From Acidobacteriota bacterium (lineage in GTDB: Bacteria > Acidobacteriota > Thermoanaerobaculia > Thermoanaerobaculales > Sulfomarinibacteraceae): a stretch of 43,612 bases of DNA. The notes below the pieces were generated by a model. The model saw only the letters and a program-made list of their open reading frames with translations, searched no databases and was not told the DNA's origin. How positions within the stretch are numbered: position 1 is the first letter of the stretch; each line of letters begins with the position of its first letter. The translations under genes and the position numbers were made by a program. Positions 1 to 7,407 of the stretch are shown piece after piece. The stretch covers positions 1-43,612 of the forward strand of contig JAHECW010000025.1 in the NCBI GenBank assembly GCA_024641545.1, read 5' to 3'.

Positions 1-518
1 CAGATCTCCGGAGCACCGGGATGGATGGTCGGGTCGCCGTCGTCGCAGTCGTCGCCGCCGCAAGCGGCAGCCTCGAAACCATCGAGATCGGCGTCCGCGC
101 AGCCACCCGGGTCGTCGCTGACCTCGAAGGTGAGCGCGACCGTCGCCCGGTTGCCGTCGCGGTCATCGACACGGACACTCGAGCTCCAGGTCCCCGTCGG
201 TCCGGATCCGTCGAGGACGTACGCCGAGGTGTAGACTCCGCCCCCCTGGTGCGTGAGTGATGACCGGAATCGGCGGCGGCCGGTCGGATCCGTGACCGTG
301 ACGGTCGATCGTCGCAGCCGGGTCACCGGATCACCGTTTTCGTCGGTCACGACCGCCTGCACCGCCACCTGATCCCCCGGTGCGTACACCGCCGCGTTGG
401 TTGTCGCCGTCAGATTGATCTCGGCACCCTCGGCGGGTGGGGCGGATCCGATGACGGCTCCGATGAACATCGCGAATGCAATCGACTCCAGTTGAAACAC
501 ACTCTTTCTTTTCCTCAT
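1..518 (-). CDS. Secreted protein with MopE-type metal-binding motif (3' end cut by window edge)
   Basis: The reading frame runs leftwards off the window, so only the first 172 codons are visible. The start is the ATG at 516-518, preceded by a good GGAGGG ribosome site. The N-terminus begins with basic residues and a hydrophobic stretch ending near an Ala-rich cleavage region (PPAEGAE), so export is likely. Residues about 30-135 look like a beta-sandwich of the macroglobulin/Ig type (APGDQVAVQAVVTDENGDPV). Residues about 140-172 hold an acidic, Cys-containing repeat (DADLDGFE...CGGDDCDDGDPTIHPGAPEI). This matches the putative metal-binding motif family named after the methanotroph copper protein MopE. 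Copper binding is known for MopE itself; for this protein it is inferred. The gene is divergent from the copper-chaperone operon, which fits a metal role. More repeats may lie beyond the edge. Confidence 0.8.
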   Translation of the reverse strand, partial: MRKRKSVFQLESIAFAMFIGAVIGSAPPAEGAEINLTATTNAAVYAPGDQVAVQAVVTDENGDPVTRLRRSTVTVTDPTGRRRFRSSLTHQGGGVYTSAYVLDGSGPTGTWSSSVRVDDRDGNRATVALTFEVSDDPGGCADADLDGFEAAACGGDDCDDGDPTIHPGAPEI

Positions 519-861
519 GGCGCCCTCCGTTTTGAATCTCGGTGCGTCCGAGGTTGGATCCTCGATTGACCGAGTAATTGAGATTGAATATTGAAAACCT
601 GCCTCCTTTCTTCAACCTCATGCATATTTGACGATATAGCCAAGTAGCGATTGAATCGAGTGATCCGGGTCACGGCGCCAACTCGGATGGGCCTCGCGAA
701 TCGACCCGACGAAGGTCATCCTGATCAACCCGGCCTCCAGCTCGGTTCGTGACATGGGTGACCGCTGATCCTCGATTGCGCTTGGTTTTCTCTCGAACCC
801 CGGTGACTCACGATCGGGCGAATTCCTTGACAGCCGTTTTTGCCTCGACGATGATCGCGGT
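519..861. other. Divergent intergenic region between MopE-like gene and nosL-like operon
   Basis: This 343-base stretch separates two divergent genes and holds no convincing coding frame; the overlapping frames on both strands lack family resemblance. The A/T-rich part at about 560-620 lies upstream of the minus-strand gene and may contain its promoter. The right end contains a sigma-70-like promoter listed separately. I found no GG-N10-GC sigma-54 element and no TGTCTCA site here. Confidence 0.6.
827..855 (+). promoter_or_regulatory. Possible sigma-70 promoter of nosL-like operon (leaderless?)
   Basis: TTGACA at 827-832 is a perfect -35 hexamer. A 17-base spacer leads to GATGAT at 850-855, which matches 4 of 6 bases of the -10 consensus. 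The expected transcription start, six to seven bases later, coincides with the A of the ATG at 862. No Shine-Dalgarno sequence precedes that ATG, so a leaderless transcript is possible. Prediction by eye only. Confidence 0.4.
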
Positions 862-1326
862 ATGTTTCGACTCCAGCCGGGACCGATCGCGCTCATGGTT
901 GCGTGCCTCGTGGTGTTCACGGCCGCGGCGGTGGAAGGACCGCCCCCTCCGGGACCGAAGGACCGCTGCGCCGTCTGTGGGATGTTCGTCGCCCCGCATC
1001 CCAATTGGATCGCCACCATCGTCGAAGCCGACGGTTCCAGGCACTACTTCGACGGCCCCAAGGATCTCTTCCGCTTCCTCTCGCGCGAGGACGATCCGCC
1101 GACCGGGGATCCCGAGATCTGGGTCACCGACTACTACACCACCAAACCGTTGCGCGCTCGCGACGCCGTCTTCGTTCGCGGCTCGGATGTTCTCGGACCC
1201 ATGGGCGCGGAGCTCGTTCCCCTGGCCTCGATCGAGCTCGCCGAGAGCTTTCGGACGGACCACGGCGGCGAGGACCCCCTGTCCTTCGAAGAGATCGACG
1301 GCGCCGTGCTGCGGTCGCTCGAGTAG
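862..1326 (+). CDS. NosL-family copper chaperone-like protein
   Basis: This 154-aa protein has an N-terminal signal or anchor segment (residues about 8-24). It is followed by the NosL-type core C36-A-V-C39-G-M41, then HPNW and a D-G-S-R-H-Y-F-D-G-x-K-D segment. NosL proteins bind Cu(I) and support copper-site assembly in nitrous oxide reductase; the Cys/Met motif is the metal-binding part. No N2O reductase catalytic gene is visible here. The likely clients are the cupredoxin proteins downstream, which is inference from context. There is no clear lipobox, so it may be membrane-anchored rather than a lipoprotein. It is the first gene of a run ending at 6878. The ATG at 862 gives a good signal peptide but has no obvious ribosome site. 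Confidence 0.85.
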   Translation: MFRLQPGPIALMVACLVVFTAAAVEGPPPPGPKDRCAVCGMFVAPHPNWIATIVEADGSRHYFDGPKDLFRFLSREDDPPTGDPEIWVTDYYTTKPLRARDAVFVRGSDVLGPMGAELVPLASIELAESFRTDHGGEDPLSFEEIDGAVLRSLE

Positions 1327-1372
1327 CCGCGATGATCTGCGCCGGCAGTGAACCGCTGCAGCGGGAGGTAAG

Positions 1373-1702
1373 GTGAGCCGGTCGCGGAGCTTCGGGGCCT
1401 TTACCGCGGTCGGATTGGCGACGGTCGCGGCACTGGTCCTGTGGGCCAACAGCGAGGGGCGGCGCTGGCAGCGGGAGGATCTTCCTCGGCTCCGGCTGCT
1501 CGTCACCCGCCTGGATCTCACGGATCTCGCGCTGTGGACCGAAGCGCGGTACACCCGACACCCGTCGCAGACCGATCTCTTCTCCGCCTTTCAGGACTTT
1601 CCGGCGGCGCCGGAACACTTTCCCTCCGGTTCGATCACGGGACCGCCGCCGGCCCTGAGAGGGACCGGTGAAACTTCCGGAGTCCGCGTCGGCCGGCCAT
1701 GA
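1373..1702 (+). CDS. Small membrane-anchored protein of the copper operon
   Basis: A 109-aa protein starting with GTG at 1373 behind a good GGGAGGT ribosome site. Residues about 8-26 form one hydrophobic helix (FTAVGLATVAALVLWA), followed by a basic and hydrophilic tail of about 80 residues rich in Arg, Pro and Gly. The topology suggests an N-terminal anchor with the rest in the periplasm. Its stop overlaps the next start as ATGA, which indicates translational coupling with the permease. I recognise no family or metal motif. Its position suggests an accessory part of the ABC/copper assembly system. Confidence 0.7.
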   Translation: MSRSRSFGAFTAVGLATVAALVLWANSEGRRWQREDLPRLRLLVTRLDLTDLALWTEARYTRHPSQTDLFSAFQDFPAAPEHFPSGSITGPPPALRGTGETSGVRVGRP

Positions 1703-2856
1703 GACGTCATTTCCGGATCCTCGACTTCGCTCTCGCGTCGCTCCGGCGCCGGCGGCTCAAGAACTGGGCCATCGTTGCCGTCTACGCCTTCACCGTGACG
1801 ATCGTGTCGTCGGTTCTCTTGCTGACCAACGCCATCCGTCAGGAGGCGGCTCTGCTGCTCGTCGGCGCGCCCGAACTGACGGTCCAACGGGTGGTGGGGG
1901 GACGGCACGCGCCGATCGCGGTCGAGGTCACGGAAACCATCGCCACGCTGCCCGGCGTCGTCGAGGCGCAGCCCCGCTACTGGGGTTACACCTACGACGC
2001 CGTCACAGACTCGACGATCACGGTCATCGGGGCGGGTCCGGGCAGCGCCGAGCTCGAGATGGTGGAGGGCCGCCTTCCGGAACACTCGACCGAGTGCGCG
2101 GTGGGCGCCGGCGTCGCCGCCATGTGGGGGGCCGAGGTCGGCGGCGAGGTCATCCTCATCGACGCCTCGACCACCGGTGTCCTCTACGAGGTGGTCGGGA
2201 CCTTCGCCGCGCCTTCCGACATCCTGACCAACGACCTCGTCGTCATGACCGGTGACGAGGCCGCTTTGTTTCTCGGGCTTCCCGAAGGGTGGGCGACGGA
2301 TCTCGCGGTCCGCATCGCCAATCCGGCCGAGGTCGACACCATCGCGACCAAGATCAAGCGGGCGTTCCCGGACTCGCGGCCGATCACCCGCAGCGAGGTC
2401 CTCCGCACCTACGACGCGGTCTTCCACTGGCGCAGCGGCATGATGCTGGCGATGCTCTCGGGCGGGCTCATCGCCTTCGCCATCCTGGCCTGGGACAAGG
2501 CGACCGGGCTGAGCGCCGAGGAACGCAAGGAGATCGGCATCCTCAAGGCGGTGGGTTGGGACACCGGCGACGTTCTGGAGCTCAAGATGTGGGAGGGCGT
2601 GGTCATTTCGGTGACCTCGCTGCTGCTCGGGCTCATCGCCGCCCTGATCCACGTCTTTCTGCTCGGGGCGCCGCTTCTGACACCGGTGCTGCGCGGCTGG
2701 TCGGTGCTCTTCCCGGAGCTGCATCCGGTGCCCCACATCGATCCCTATCTGCTCGTTTCCATCGCCTTCCTGACGGTGGTGCCCTATGTTGCGGCGACCG
2801 TCGCTCCGTCGTGGAAGGCCGCGATCACCGATCCCGATTCGGTGGTGCGGGGATGA
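1699..2856 (+). CDS. ABC transporter permease, FtsX/MacB-type
   Basis: A 385-aa inner-membrane protein. It has one N-terminal helix (residues about 23-47), a periplasmic domain of roughly 200 residues, and three C-terminal helices (about 248-270, 296-325 and 350-375). This is the FtsX-like MacB/LolC layout. The AEERKEIGILKAVGWDTGDV segment before the second C-terminal helix is the conserved coupling region of this family. Such permeases usually do not pump small solutes; they drive mechanical work on periplasmic or envelope substrates. The start overlaps the upstream stop (ATGA) and its stop overlaps the ATPase start (ATGA). It therefore forms the transporter with the next gene. In nos clusters an ABC system (NosFY) helps copper-site assembly; a similar role is inferred here. 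Confidence 0.88.
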   Translation: MRRHFRILDFALASLRRRRLKNWAIVAVYAFTVTIVSSVLLLTNAIRQEAALLLVGAPELTVQRVVGGRHAPIAVEVTETIATLPGVVEAQPRYWGYTYDAVTDSTITVIGAGPGSAELEMVEGRLPEHSTECAVGAGVAAMWGAEVGGEVILIDASTTGVLYEVVGTFAAPSDILTNDLVVMTGDEAALFLGLPEGWATDLAVRIANPAEVDTIATKIKRAFPDSRPITRSEVLRTYDAVFHWRSGMMLAMLSGGLIAFAILAWDKATGLSAEERKEIGILKAVGWDTGDVLELKMWEGVVISVTSLLLGLIAALIHVFLLGAPLLTPVLRGWSVLFPELHPVPHIDPYLLVSIAFLTVVPYVAATVAPSWKAAITDPDSVVRG

Positions 2857-3560
2857 TGACGAGCGGCGCGAATCCGCTGGTGAGCGTCGACGACGTCACC
2901 AAGACCTACAACCGCGGCGCTCCGGACGAGGTTCGGGCGGTGCGCGGGGTGTCGACATCGGTCTCGGCGGGGGAAGTCCTCGTCCTCGAGGGCCCGAGCG
3001 GTTCGGGGAAGACCTCGCTGCTCACCATGATCGGCTGCATGAGCCGTCCGACCTCGGGTCAGGTCGCGGTCGACGGCCGCCGGGTGTCGCGCCTCTCGGA
3101 GGTCGCCCTGACATCGATTCGGCGCTCGACCTTCGGTTTCATCTTCCAGCACCTCCACCTCATCCCGAATCTCTCGGTCGAGGACAACATCATGATCCCG
3201 ATGGTTCCGACGGGACTCTCGCCGGTCGAGATGAAGCAACGGGTGCAACGAGTGCTGGCCGAGATGCACCTCGAACACCGCCGGACGGCCCTCGCGGGCA
3301 GGATCTCCGGCGGCGAGCAGCAGCGCACCGCCGTCGCGCGGGCGCTGGTCAACCGGCCGTCCATCGTCATCGCCGACGAGCCCACCGCCCATCTCGACAG
3401 CGAGCTGTCATCCGAGCTGCTGGAGATCTTCGCCGATCTCAACGCGAGAGGCACAACCGTCATCATCGCGACCCACGACCCGCGGGTCATCGACCACCCG
3501 ATCGTCCACCGGCGGCTGCTGCTCAGGGATGGCGAGGTCGTCGGAGAGCACGCGCCGTGA
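2853..3560 (+). CDS. ABC transporter ATP-binding protein, LolD/MacB-type
   Basis: A 235-aa ATPase with every expected motif: Walker A GPSGSGKT (residues 47-54), signature SGGEQ (152-156), Walker B IVIADEP (171-177) and the H-loop ATHD with His208. Length and the EVRAVRGVS segment match the LolD/MacB/FtsE subgroup that pairs with FtsX-type permeases. The start is the first ATG of ATGATG at 2853, which overlaps the permease stop. The frame continues upstream without a stop, but the upstream part is out of frame with the permease and has no family similarity. It should energise the 1699-2856 permease from the cytoplasm. The end overlaps the next GTG start by GTGA. Confidence 0.93.
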   Translation: MMTSGANPLVSVDDVTKTYNRGAPDEVRAVRGVSTSVSAGEVLVLEGPSGSGKTSLLTMIGCMSRPTSGQVAVDGRRVSRLSEVALTSIRRSTFGFIFQHLHLIPNLSVEDNIMIPMVPTGLSPVEMKQRVQRVLAEMHLEHRRTALAGRISGGEQQRTAVARALVNRPSIVIADEPTAHLDSELSSELLEIFADLNARGTTVIIATHDPRVIDHPIVHRRLLLRDGEVVGEHAP

Positions 3561-4564
3561 TCCTCCATCCGGGTGTCCTCGGTCTGCTCATCGGAGGCGC
3601 GGTGGTCGTCGCGCTGATGGTCGTCGGCTCGCTCGTCGGGCTGCAGATTCTGCGCGCCTGGGACCCCTCTTCGAGCTCCGAGAACCAACTCGCTCTCGAG
3701 CGCCGGACCTATCTCGTCTCGGCCCTGGTCGGTGTCGCCCTGTGGATCGAGATCGGTTCGGCGCTGCTCTTTGTCCACACCGCCGAAGATCTCCACGAGC
3801 TCTTTGTCGGCGCCATGTGCGCGACCGGCTCGCTCAACGCCAACCCGGTGGGGTGGTGGGTGCTCGCGACCAAAGGGGCCATGGTGCTGCTCTTCCCGGT
3901 CTGGCTGGCGCTCAACGGTCTCGACCAGCGCGCCGGCGACTACCCGGTGGTGCGGTTGAAGTACGGTCTGCTGGTGGTGCTGACACCCATTGCGCTCGCC
4001 GATCTCGTGCTCCAGATACAGTACTTTCGCGGGATTCGCCCGGACATCATCACCTCGTGCTGCGGGTCGCTGTTCTCCGAGTCCGGCGATCACCTCACCA
4101 GCGACCTGGCTTCCGTGCCGGCCGCGGGGGCGCTGCCGCTCTTCGGCCTCGCTTCGGCCATCTTTCTTGCGGCCCTGGCTTGGGCCCGATTCGGCCGGCG
4201 GCCGGTGTCGATGGGGGTGGTGGCGGTCCTGGCTCCGGTCATCCTCGGGATCGGGATCGCTTCGATCATCTCTTTTGTCTCGGTGGCGTACTACGAGCTG
4301 CCCACCCACCACTGTCCCTTCGACCTCTTTCAGGGATCGAGCCGGTACGTGGGGTATCCTTTGTTGATCAGCCTCGTCACAGCGGTCGTATCGGCGGCGT
4401 TGCCCGGGATCCTGCACCCCCTGGCGCGCCGGTCGGACCTGGATGGACTGGTGGCGAAATCGGAGAAGAAATGGCTCACCGTCTCAGTTGCAGCGTACTC
4501 GGTCTTTCTCGTCTTCGCGGTCTGGCCGCTGGTTTTCGGCAACCTCGCCCTGGAGCTGATGTGA
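3557..4564 (+). CDS. Eight-helix integral membrane protein of the copper operon
   Basis: A 335-aa membrane protein starting at GTG 3557, within the stop of the ATPase gene (GTGA overlap). About eight hydrophobic helices are visible, at residues near 5-28, 52-75, 93-118, 133-158, 188-210, 216-245, 263-286 and 305-333. Between helices lie conserved-looking polar segments: MCATGSLNANP, a DYPVVRLKY segment, and DIITSCCGSLFSES with a vicinal Cys pair. Another Cys and several His (THHCPFD) face the same compartment by simple topology. These could bind metal or heme. I cannot assign a named family with confidence. Its tight coupling to the transporter and SCO1 genes suggests a role in copper-site maturation or electron flow. 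Confidence 0.8.
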   Translation: MILHPGVLGLLIGGAVVVALMVVGSLVGLQILRAWDPSSSSENQLALERRTYLVSALVGVALWIEIGSALLFVHTAEDLHELFVGAMCATGSLNANPVGWWVLATKGAMVLLFPVWLALNGLDQRAGDYPVVRLKYGLLVVLTPIALADLVLQIQYFRGIRPDIITSCCGSLFSESGDHLTSDLASVPAAGALPLFGLASAIFLAALAWARFGRRPVSMGVVAVLAPVILGIGIASIISFVSVAYYELPTHHCPFDLFQGSSRYVGYPLLISLVTAVVSAALPGILHPLARRSDLDGLVAKSEKKWLTVSVAAYSVFLVFAVWPLVFGNLALELM

Positions 4565-5184
4565 CTCTCGCCCGGACGAGCCGCGAACGGCGGGACCCGC
4601 GACGCATCGCCTGTCGCGGCCTGCGCCGCGCTTCGGCTCTCGTCACCGCCGCCGCTCTTCTTGCGGGCGTGCCGCTGGCGGCGGCCCCGCCCTACACCAC
4701 CGCCGAGATCACCGTCGCGCTGCCCGATGTGGCCCTCATCGATCAGGACGCGCAGGTCGTCAAGCTCCATGAGCTGGTCGAGGGAAGGGAGGTCGTGATG
4801 GTGGACTTCATCTTCGGCACCTGCACCACCATCTGCCCGATCCTCTCGGCCGGGTTTTCCAACCTCCAGCGCCGGATGGGATCGGGCCCCGGCGGGCCGA
4901 CCCTGATCTCCGTCTCCATCGATCCCGAGCACGACAGCCCGGAGATCATGACCACCTACCTCAAGCGGTATCGGGCGCAACCCGGATGGTCGTTCCTCAC
5001 CGGCGACCGCGATGACATCGACACGGTCATGCGTGCCTTCGACGCCTATATCCCGAACAAGATGTCGCACCAGCCGATTACATTCATCAAAGCGACGGCG
5101 CCGAATCAATGGGTGAGGATCGACGGGCTCGTGTCCACGGCGGATCTCATCGCCGAGCTCGAGAAGATACGTGGAGGTGAGTGA
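4561..5184 (+). CDS. SCO1/SenC-family copper chaperone
   Basis: A 207-aa protein with a basic N-terminus, a hydrophobic export or anchor segment (residues about 25-42, ending AAAPP) and a thioredoxin-like fold. The SCO signature C88-T-T-I-C92-P is present, and His170 in KMSHQP sits where the third copper ligand of SCO proteins is found. DFIFGTC, ISVSIDPEHDSP and WSFLTGDRDD are typical of the family. SCO proteins deliver copper or reduce cysteines for Cu sites such as CuA of cytochrome oxidase. No oxidase gene is seen here, so the cupredoxin proteins downstream are the likely targets. The GTG start at 4561 overlaps the previous stop (ATGTGA). It ends in TGATG with the next gene. Confidence 0.92.
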   Translation: MTLARTSRERRDPRRIACRGLRRASALVTAAALLAGVPLAAAPPYTTAEITVALPDVALIDQDAQVVKLHELVEGREVVMVDFIFGTCTTICPILSAGFSNLQRRMGSGPGGPTLISVSIDPEHDSPEIMTTYLKRYRAQPGWSFLTGDRDDIDTVMRAFDAYIPNKMSHQPITFIKATAPNQWVRIDGLVSTADLIAELEKIRGGE

Positions 5185-6878
5185 TGAAGATGCGCGCCGG
5201 ACGGGTCGGATGTCTCGCACTTCTTTCAGTCGTTGCGCTCCTCCCGGTGCCGGCGTCGGCCGAAGAAACGGCCGCTGCGGCGGCTCCGGTCGCTTCGTCC
5301 GACCACGGCTGGCGGATGTACCACGAGGGCATCAACCCCGACGGGGAACCCATGCGGGCCACGGTCCAGGGCGATATCCCGGTGGACGGCACCATGTTCA
5401 CCTGTGTCAGCTGCCACCTTCGCAGCGGCCTCGGGTCGCTCGAGGGCACGGTGATCACCCTGCCGACCAACTGGGGCTACCTGGGGCGGCCGCTGGTGGG
5501 CGCCGACATGTCCGACTCCGCCCGCGAGCGGCTGCCGAAACCGCTGAAGCGGGGCGAATTCCGGCCGGCCTATGATGACCGGTCGTTGGCGAGGGCGATC
5601 CGCATGGGCAAGGACCCGAACGGACGTGTCTTCGACCTGGTCATGCCCCGGTATGCGCTCGACACGAACGAGATGGACACGCTCATCGGCTATCTCAAGC
5701 GGCTCTCGGCCGAGGTCTCGCCCGGTGTCACCGAGTCAACCCTGCACTTTGCCACCGTGATCACCGACGGAGTCAGCGAATCCGACCAGAAAGCAATGGT
5801 GGCCGTCCTCCAGGCGCATGTTCAAGACCACAACAGCCAGGTCCGGCACGAGGACGAAAGAAAGCGACGCGGACCGTTCTACATGCAGGAGAAGTGGGAT
5901 CCCTACCGGCGGTGGCAGCTTGATGTGTGGCGTCTGCACGGCGCCCCGGAGAGCTGGTCCGGCCAACTTGACGAGTACTACGAGAAACAACCGGTCTTCG
6001 CCCTCCTGGGTGGGATCAGCGCCGGGTCGTGGCAACCGATTCACGACTACTGCGAGCTTCATCAGATCCCCGATCTCTTCCCCATTACCGATTTTCCGGT
6101 GATCTCCGACGGCGACTGGTACACCGTCTATTTTTCAAAGGGTTTCTACCAGGAGGGTGAGGCGGCGGCTCGTTATCTTCGTCGGGCCGACGATGCGGTC
6201 AACGCGGCGCCACTCGTACAGATCTACCGTGACACACCCCGAGGCCGGGCGTACGCGCGAGGGTTTCGGGATACCCGCGAGCTGATCGGGATGTCGCCGC
6301 CGAGCGAACGCGTGGTTGCGGCGGACGAGGCTCTCAGCGCAGAAACCCTGAACGAGATCGTGGCCCAGAACCCCGGCGCGGTCCTCGCGCTGTGGGTCGG
6401 CGGAGACGATCTCCGGGCGCTGACGACCTTCGAGACGAACCCAAGGCCGGTGGCGACCATCCTGTCGGCGACCCTGCTCGGCGACAACCTTGCGGCGGTG
6501 CCTGAAGGCGTCCGGGGATTCACCCTGATCACCCAACCGACGGCGTTCCCCGAGGACAAGGTCCGAACCCGGCTCGCCATCGAACGGTGGCTCAAGATCC
6601 GAAACATCCCGGTCACCAATTACGAGATCCAGGCGAACATGTACTTCGTCGGCTGGAACCTCGCCGGCCTGGTCAAGATGATGCGGAATGAGGTCTACCG
6701 TGACTACTTCCTCGACATCGTGGACATGATGCGGGACCAGGACTACGCCGTCGGGGTTTATGAGAGGTTGAGTTTCGGACCCGGCCAGCGCTACGCCTCC
6801 AAGGGCTGCTATCTCACCGAGCTCACCGCCGGAGCCGAGCCGAGCCTCGAGAAGAAGAGCGGCTGGGTCGTTCACTGA
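5184..6878 (+). CDS. Monoheme cytochrome c fused to a periplasmic-binding-protein-like domain
   Basis: A 564-aa exported protein with signal peptide residues about 1-26 (LLPVPASAEE). Residues about 35-165 form a class-I-like cytochrome c. The heme motif is C74-V-S-C77-H78 and the probable axial Met154 lies in DLVMPRY, followed by a C-terminal helix (TLIGYLKRL). Residues about 185-540 resemble a type-1 periplasmic binding protein, with features such as FALLGGISAGSWQPIHDYCE, GFYQEGEAAARYL and GRAYARGFRD. The start ATG 5184 is chosen because GGAGG ends six bases upstream; the earlier in-frame GTG at 5181 is too close. It is translationally coupled to SCO1. A combined electron carrier and ligand sensor or scaffold is inferred. 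The bound ligand is unknown. Confidence 0.85.
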   Translation: MKMRAGRVGCLALLSVVALLPVPASAEETAAAAAPVASSDHGWRMYHEGINPDGEPMRATVQGDIPVDGTMFTCVSCHLRSGLGSLEGTVITLPTNWGYLGRPLVGADMSDSARERLPKPLKRGEFRPAYDDRSLARAIRMGKDPNGRVFDLVMPRYALDTNEMDTLIGYLKRLSAEVSPGVTESTLHFATVITDGVSESDQKAMVAVLQAHVQDHNSQVRHEDERKRRGPFYMQEKWDPYRRWQLDVWRLHGAPESWSGQLDEYYEKQPVFALLGGISAGSWQPIHDYCELHQIPDLFPITDFPVISDGDWYTVYFSKGFYQEGEAAARYLRRADDAVNAAPLVQIYRDTPRGRAYARGFRDTRELIGMSPPSERVVAADEALSAETLNEIVAQNPGAVLALWVGGDDLRALTTFETNPRPVATILSATLLGDNLAAVPEGVRGFTLITQPTAFPEDKVRTRLAIERWLKIRNIPVTNYEIQANMYFVGWNLAGLVKMMRNEVYRDYFLDIVDMMRDQDYAVGVYERLSFGPGQRYASKGCYLTELTAGAEPSLEKKSGWVVH

Positions 6879-6937
6879 CGGCAGCGGAAGATCGGTTCCT
6901 CTCACATCCGGTGAGATCTGTCTGATCCGGCGACACA

Positions 6938-6972
6938 GTGTCTCATCTTGCTCCGTGAGACACCTTGAGACA
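6938..6972. promoter_or_regulatory. TGTCTCA/TGAGACA operator-like cluster (candidate activator sites)
   Basis: GTGTCTCA (6938-6945) and TGAGACAC (6956-6963) form a perfect 8-base inverted repeat with a 10-base spacer. A further TGAGACA begins at 6966, exactly 10 bases (one helical turn) after the previous one at 6956. The same heptamer clusters recur at 31550-31580 and 33385-33410 around the sigma-54 activator gene. The position, about 225-260 bases upstream of the -24/-12 element, suits an enhancer for a sigma-54 activator. Binding by that protein is inference. Confidence 0.55.
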
Positions 6973-7082
6973 GAGAGGCAGTCAGGTCTCGGGGGGCCGG
7001 AAAGGCGCGCCACCACGAGCTTTCACCGCTATCCCGCGGTGAAAGACGGTCGCTGGCCCCTGGTTTTCAGCCCCCTGGCTTT

Positions 7083-7090
7083 GTGTCTCA
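7083..7090. promoter_or_regulatory. Additional GTGTCTCA half-site
   Basis: A fourth copy of the heptamer, about 110 bases upstream of the -24/-12 element and embedded in the loop side of a TTTGTG/CACAAA inverted repeat (7080-7099). Alone it could be chance; its closeness to the cluster at 6938-6972 makes it worth listing. Confidence 0.35.
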
Positions 7091-7145
7091 CATCACAAAA
7101 GACAAACTGGGCGGCGGCGCGCACTCCTCAAGCTATTTCTTTGTA

Positions 7146-7158
7146 AATCATTTATTTG
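7146..7158 (+). promoter_or_regulatory. Possible IHF-binding site
   Basis: AATCATTTATTTG matches the IHF core WATCAANNNNTTR with one mismatch and lies in a strongly A/T-rich tract. It sits between the upstream operator-like cluster and the sigma-54 element, where DNA bending normally helps activator contact. Match by eye only; short A/T-rich matches are easily found by chance. Confidence 0.3.
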
Positions 7159-7196
7159 TAATAAATTAAGATTTTTTTTCGAAAAGGTCGCGGACC

Positions 7197-7212
7197 TGGC
7201 ATTGATATTGCG
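7197..7212 (+). promoter_or_regulatory. Sigma-54 (RpoN) promoter of the giant protein/cupredoxin operon
   Basis: TGGCATTGATATTGCG fits the consensus TGGCAC-N5-TTGCW: the invariant GG (7198-7199) and GC (7210-7211) are exactly 12 bases apart, and both flanking blocks (TGGCA and TTGC) are intact. Transcription should start near 7222-7224, about 185 bases before the ATG at 7408. Upstream operator-like repeats and a possible IHF site complete a classical sigma-54 arrangement, and an activator of that class is encoded at 31642-33036. Confidence 0.7.
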
Positions 7213-7407
7213 TATCGACTGGTCACGCGAGTCCAAAACGTTCAAGACGTCAACGACGGACGACGAAAAGAAAGTGAGAGCGAGTGTGATCACGAATACG
7301 AAAACACGAAACGCCTCGAGGAAGAGATGCAATCGGTCTTCAGTCGACCAACCCAATCCCCGGTTTGCTGCCGGGATCGGCCAACGAGAGATTCAGGAGG
7401 AGAACTC

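Larger units (their letters stand above)
6879..7407 (+). other. Regulatory intergenic region upstream of the secreted giant protein/cupredoxin operon
   Basis: This 529-base stretch has no convincing gene. In order it holds a short inverted repeat TCTCAC-N5-GTGAGA (6900-6916), an operator-like cluster (6938-6972), another GTGTCTCA (7083-7090) inside a TTTGTG-N8-CACAAA hairpin (7080-7099), an A/T-rich stretch (about 7133-7181) with a possible IHF site, a sigma-54 promoter (7197-7212), and a leader of about 185 bases before the ATG at 7408. An open frame from 7327 into the giant gene has no ribosome site or signal peptide at its start, so it is treated as leader. Confidence 0.75.

Noticed and set aside
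7327-7407. Upstream extension of the giant gene frame
   Set aside because: No ribosome site at 7327 and no export signal at that N-terminus, while ATG 7408 has AGGAGG at ideal spacing and begins a signal peptide.
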